Source of the DNA: Schizophyllum amplum
Taxonomy: Eukaryota; Basidiomycota; Agaricomycetes; Agaricales; Schizophyllaceae
DNA length: 58,509 nt
Assembly (NCBI GenBank): GCA_007026445.1
Contig: VDMD01000136.1
Location: 1 to 58,509 of the forward strand
Direction: 5' to 3'
A program made the position numbers and the translations under genes. Under the pieces are notes generated by a model. It was not told the DNA's origin. It did not search any database and saw only the letters and a program-made list of their open reading frames with translations. Below are positions 58,273-58,509 of the stretch, piece after piece. Within the stretch, counting starts at the first letter, position 1. Each line of letters begins with the position of its first letter.

Positions 58273-58509
58273 TCAGAAATCGTACCCTTCTACCTTGAAC
58301 ACCTTTCCATACTGCAGATAGCTGTCCATGATCTTCATGATTGACTCTGGCAAGCCCATGCTCAGCAGCGTGAATGTGATCTTCTGGTGCCCATGTATCG
58401 TCCCAAGCTTGAAGAACGCACGCGCGATCACGGTCGGGTACTATGCGCACCATCAGCACAACGTACTTGCATATGAGAAGAGACTACGCACCGTCATCTC
58501 AGTGTAATC
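58273..58509 (-). CDS. C-terminal end of an unrecognised protein (5' part beyond window)
   Basis: Two exon pieces on the minus strand, 58492-58509 and 58273-58440, joined by a GT-AG intron (58441-58491). The peptide runs YPTVIARAFFKLGTIHG, then HQKITFTLLSMGLPESIMK and YLQYGKVFKVEGYDF, ending at TGA 58273-58275. The reading is continuous and looks conserved, but I do not recognise the family. Confidence 0.6.

Noticed and set aside
58136..58459. 107-residue open frame at the window end
   Set aside because: It is the wrong frame; the spliced frame ending GYDF at 58273 is continuous and better supported.

Overview
The window is nuclear DNA of a basidiomycete, most likely an Agaricomycete. Almost every gene is split by many 45-60 nt GT-AG introns (up to 16 exons). 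The genes are fungal housekeeping and lineage-typical families: UTP25, SMC2, LYS2, HOM3, CYP63-like P450s, DUF5519, glutathione-dependent formaldehyde-activating (GFA) proteins and a Plavaka-like transposase remnant. There is no operon logic. Genes lie on both strands with 0.3-1.2 kb intergenic gaps.

Layout. 1-1145: 3'-truncated two-finger GATA factor (-). 1764-2652: near-perfect foldback element. 2723-5108: UTP25 (+). 5732-7016: GFA protein with a long tail (+). 7672-18658: two direct copies, about 3.67 kb each, of a P450 plus the 3' half of a coiled-coil gene. A DUF6698-like gene and a broken Plavaka-like transposase lie between them. The complete coiled-coil gene is in copy 2 (17870-19543, -). 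20136-21719: extended SDR / 3-beta-HSD-type enzyme (+). 21780-22616: TA-flanked MITE-like element. 22791-23543: DUF5519 protein (-). 23896-28204: SMC2 (+). 28767-30293: MDR oxidoreductase (+). 30809-30890: intron-containing tRNA-Glu(CTC) (-). 31398-33895: tandem pair of GFA proteins with presequence-like N-termini (+). 34197-38675 and 46251-50319: arms of a large diverged inverted duplication. Each arm carries a head-to-head pair of 71-aa small secreted protein genes. The arms flank a GNAT acetyltransferase (38457-40250, +) and LYS2 (41127-45593, +). 50462-52592: HOM3 aspartate kinase (-). 52905-56247: CCCH-finger SDE3/MOV10-type helicase with many apparent frameshifts (-). 56814-58085: CCDC6-like coiled-coil protein (-). 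58273-58509: C-terminal end of an unrecognised gene (-).

How the genes relate. HOM3 (entry to Thr/Met/Ile synthesis) and LYS2 (lysine) are primary amino-acid genes that lie near each other but are not a cluster. The three GFA paralogs form a small local family. The most unusual features are structural: a direct duplication that changed the end of a neighbouring gene, and an inverted duplication carrying the secreted-protein gene pairs.

Caution. Conserved genes (LYS2, HOM3, the SDR, CCDC6-like, the helicase, P450 copy 1) repeatedly show one-base length changes, nearly all in short homopolymers, that shift the frame. Consensus error must be excluded before any of these is called a pseudogene.
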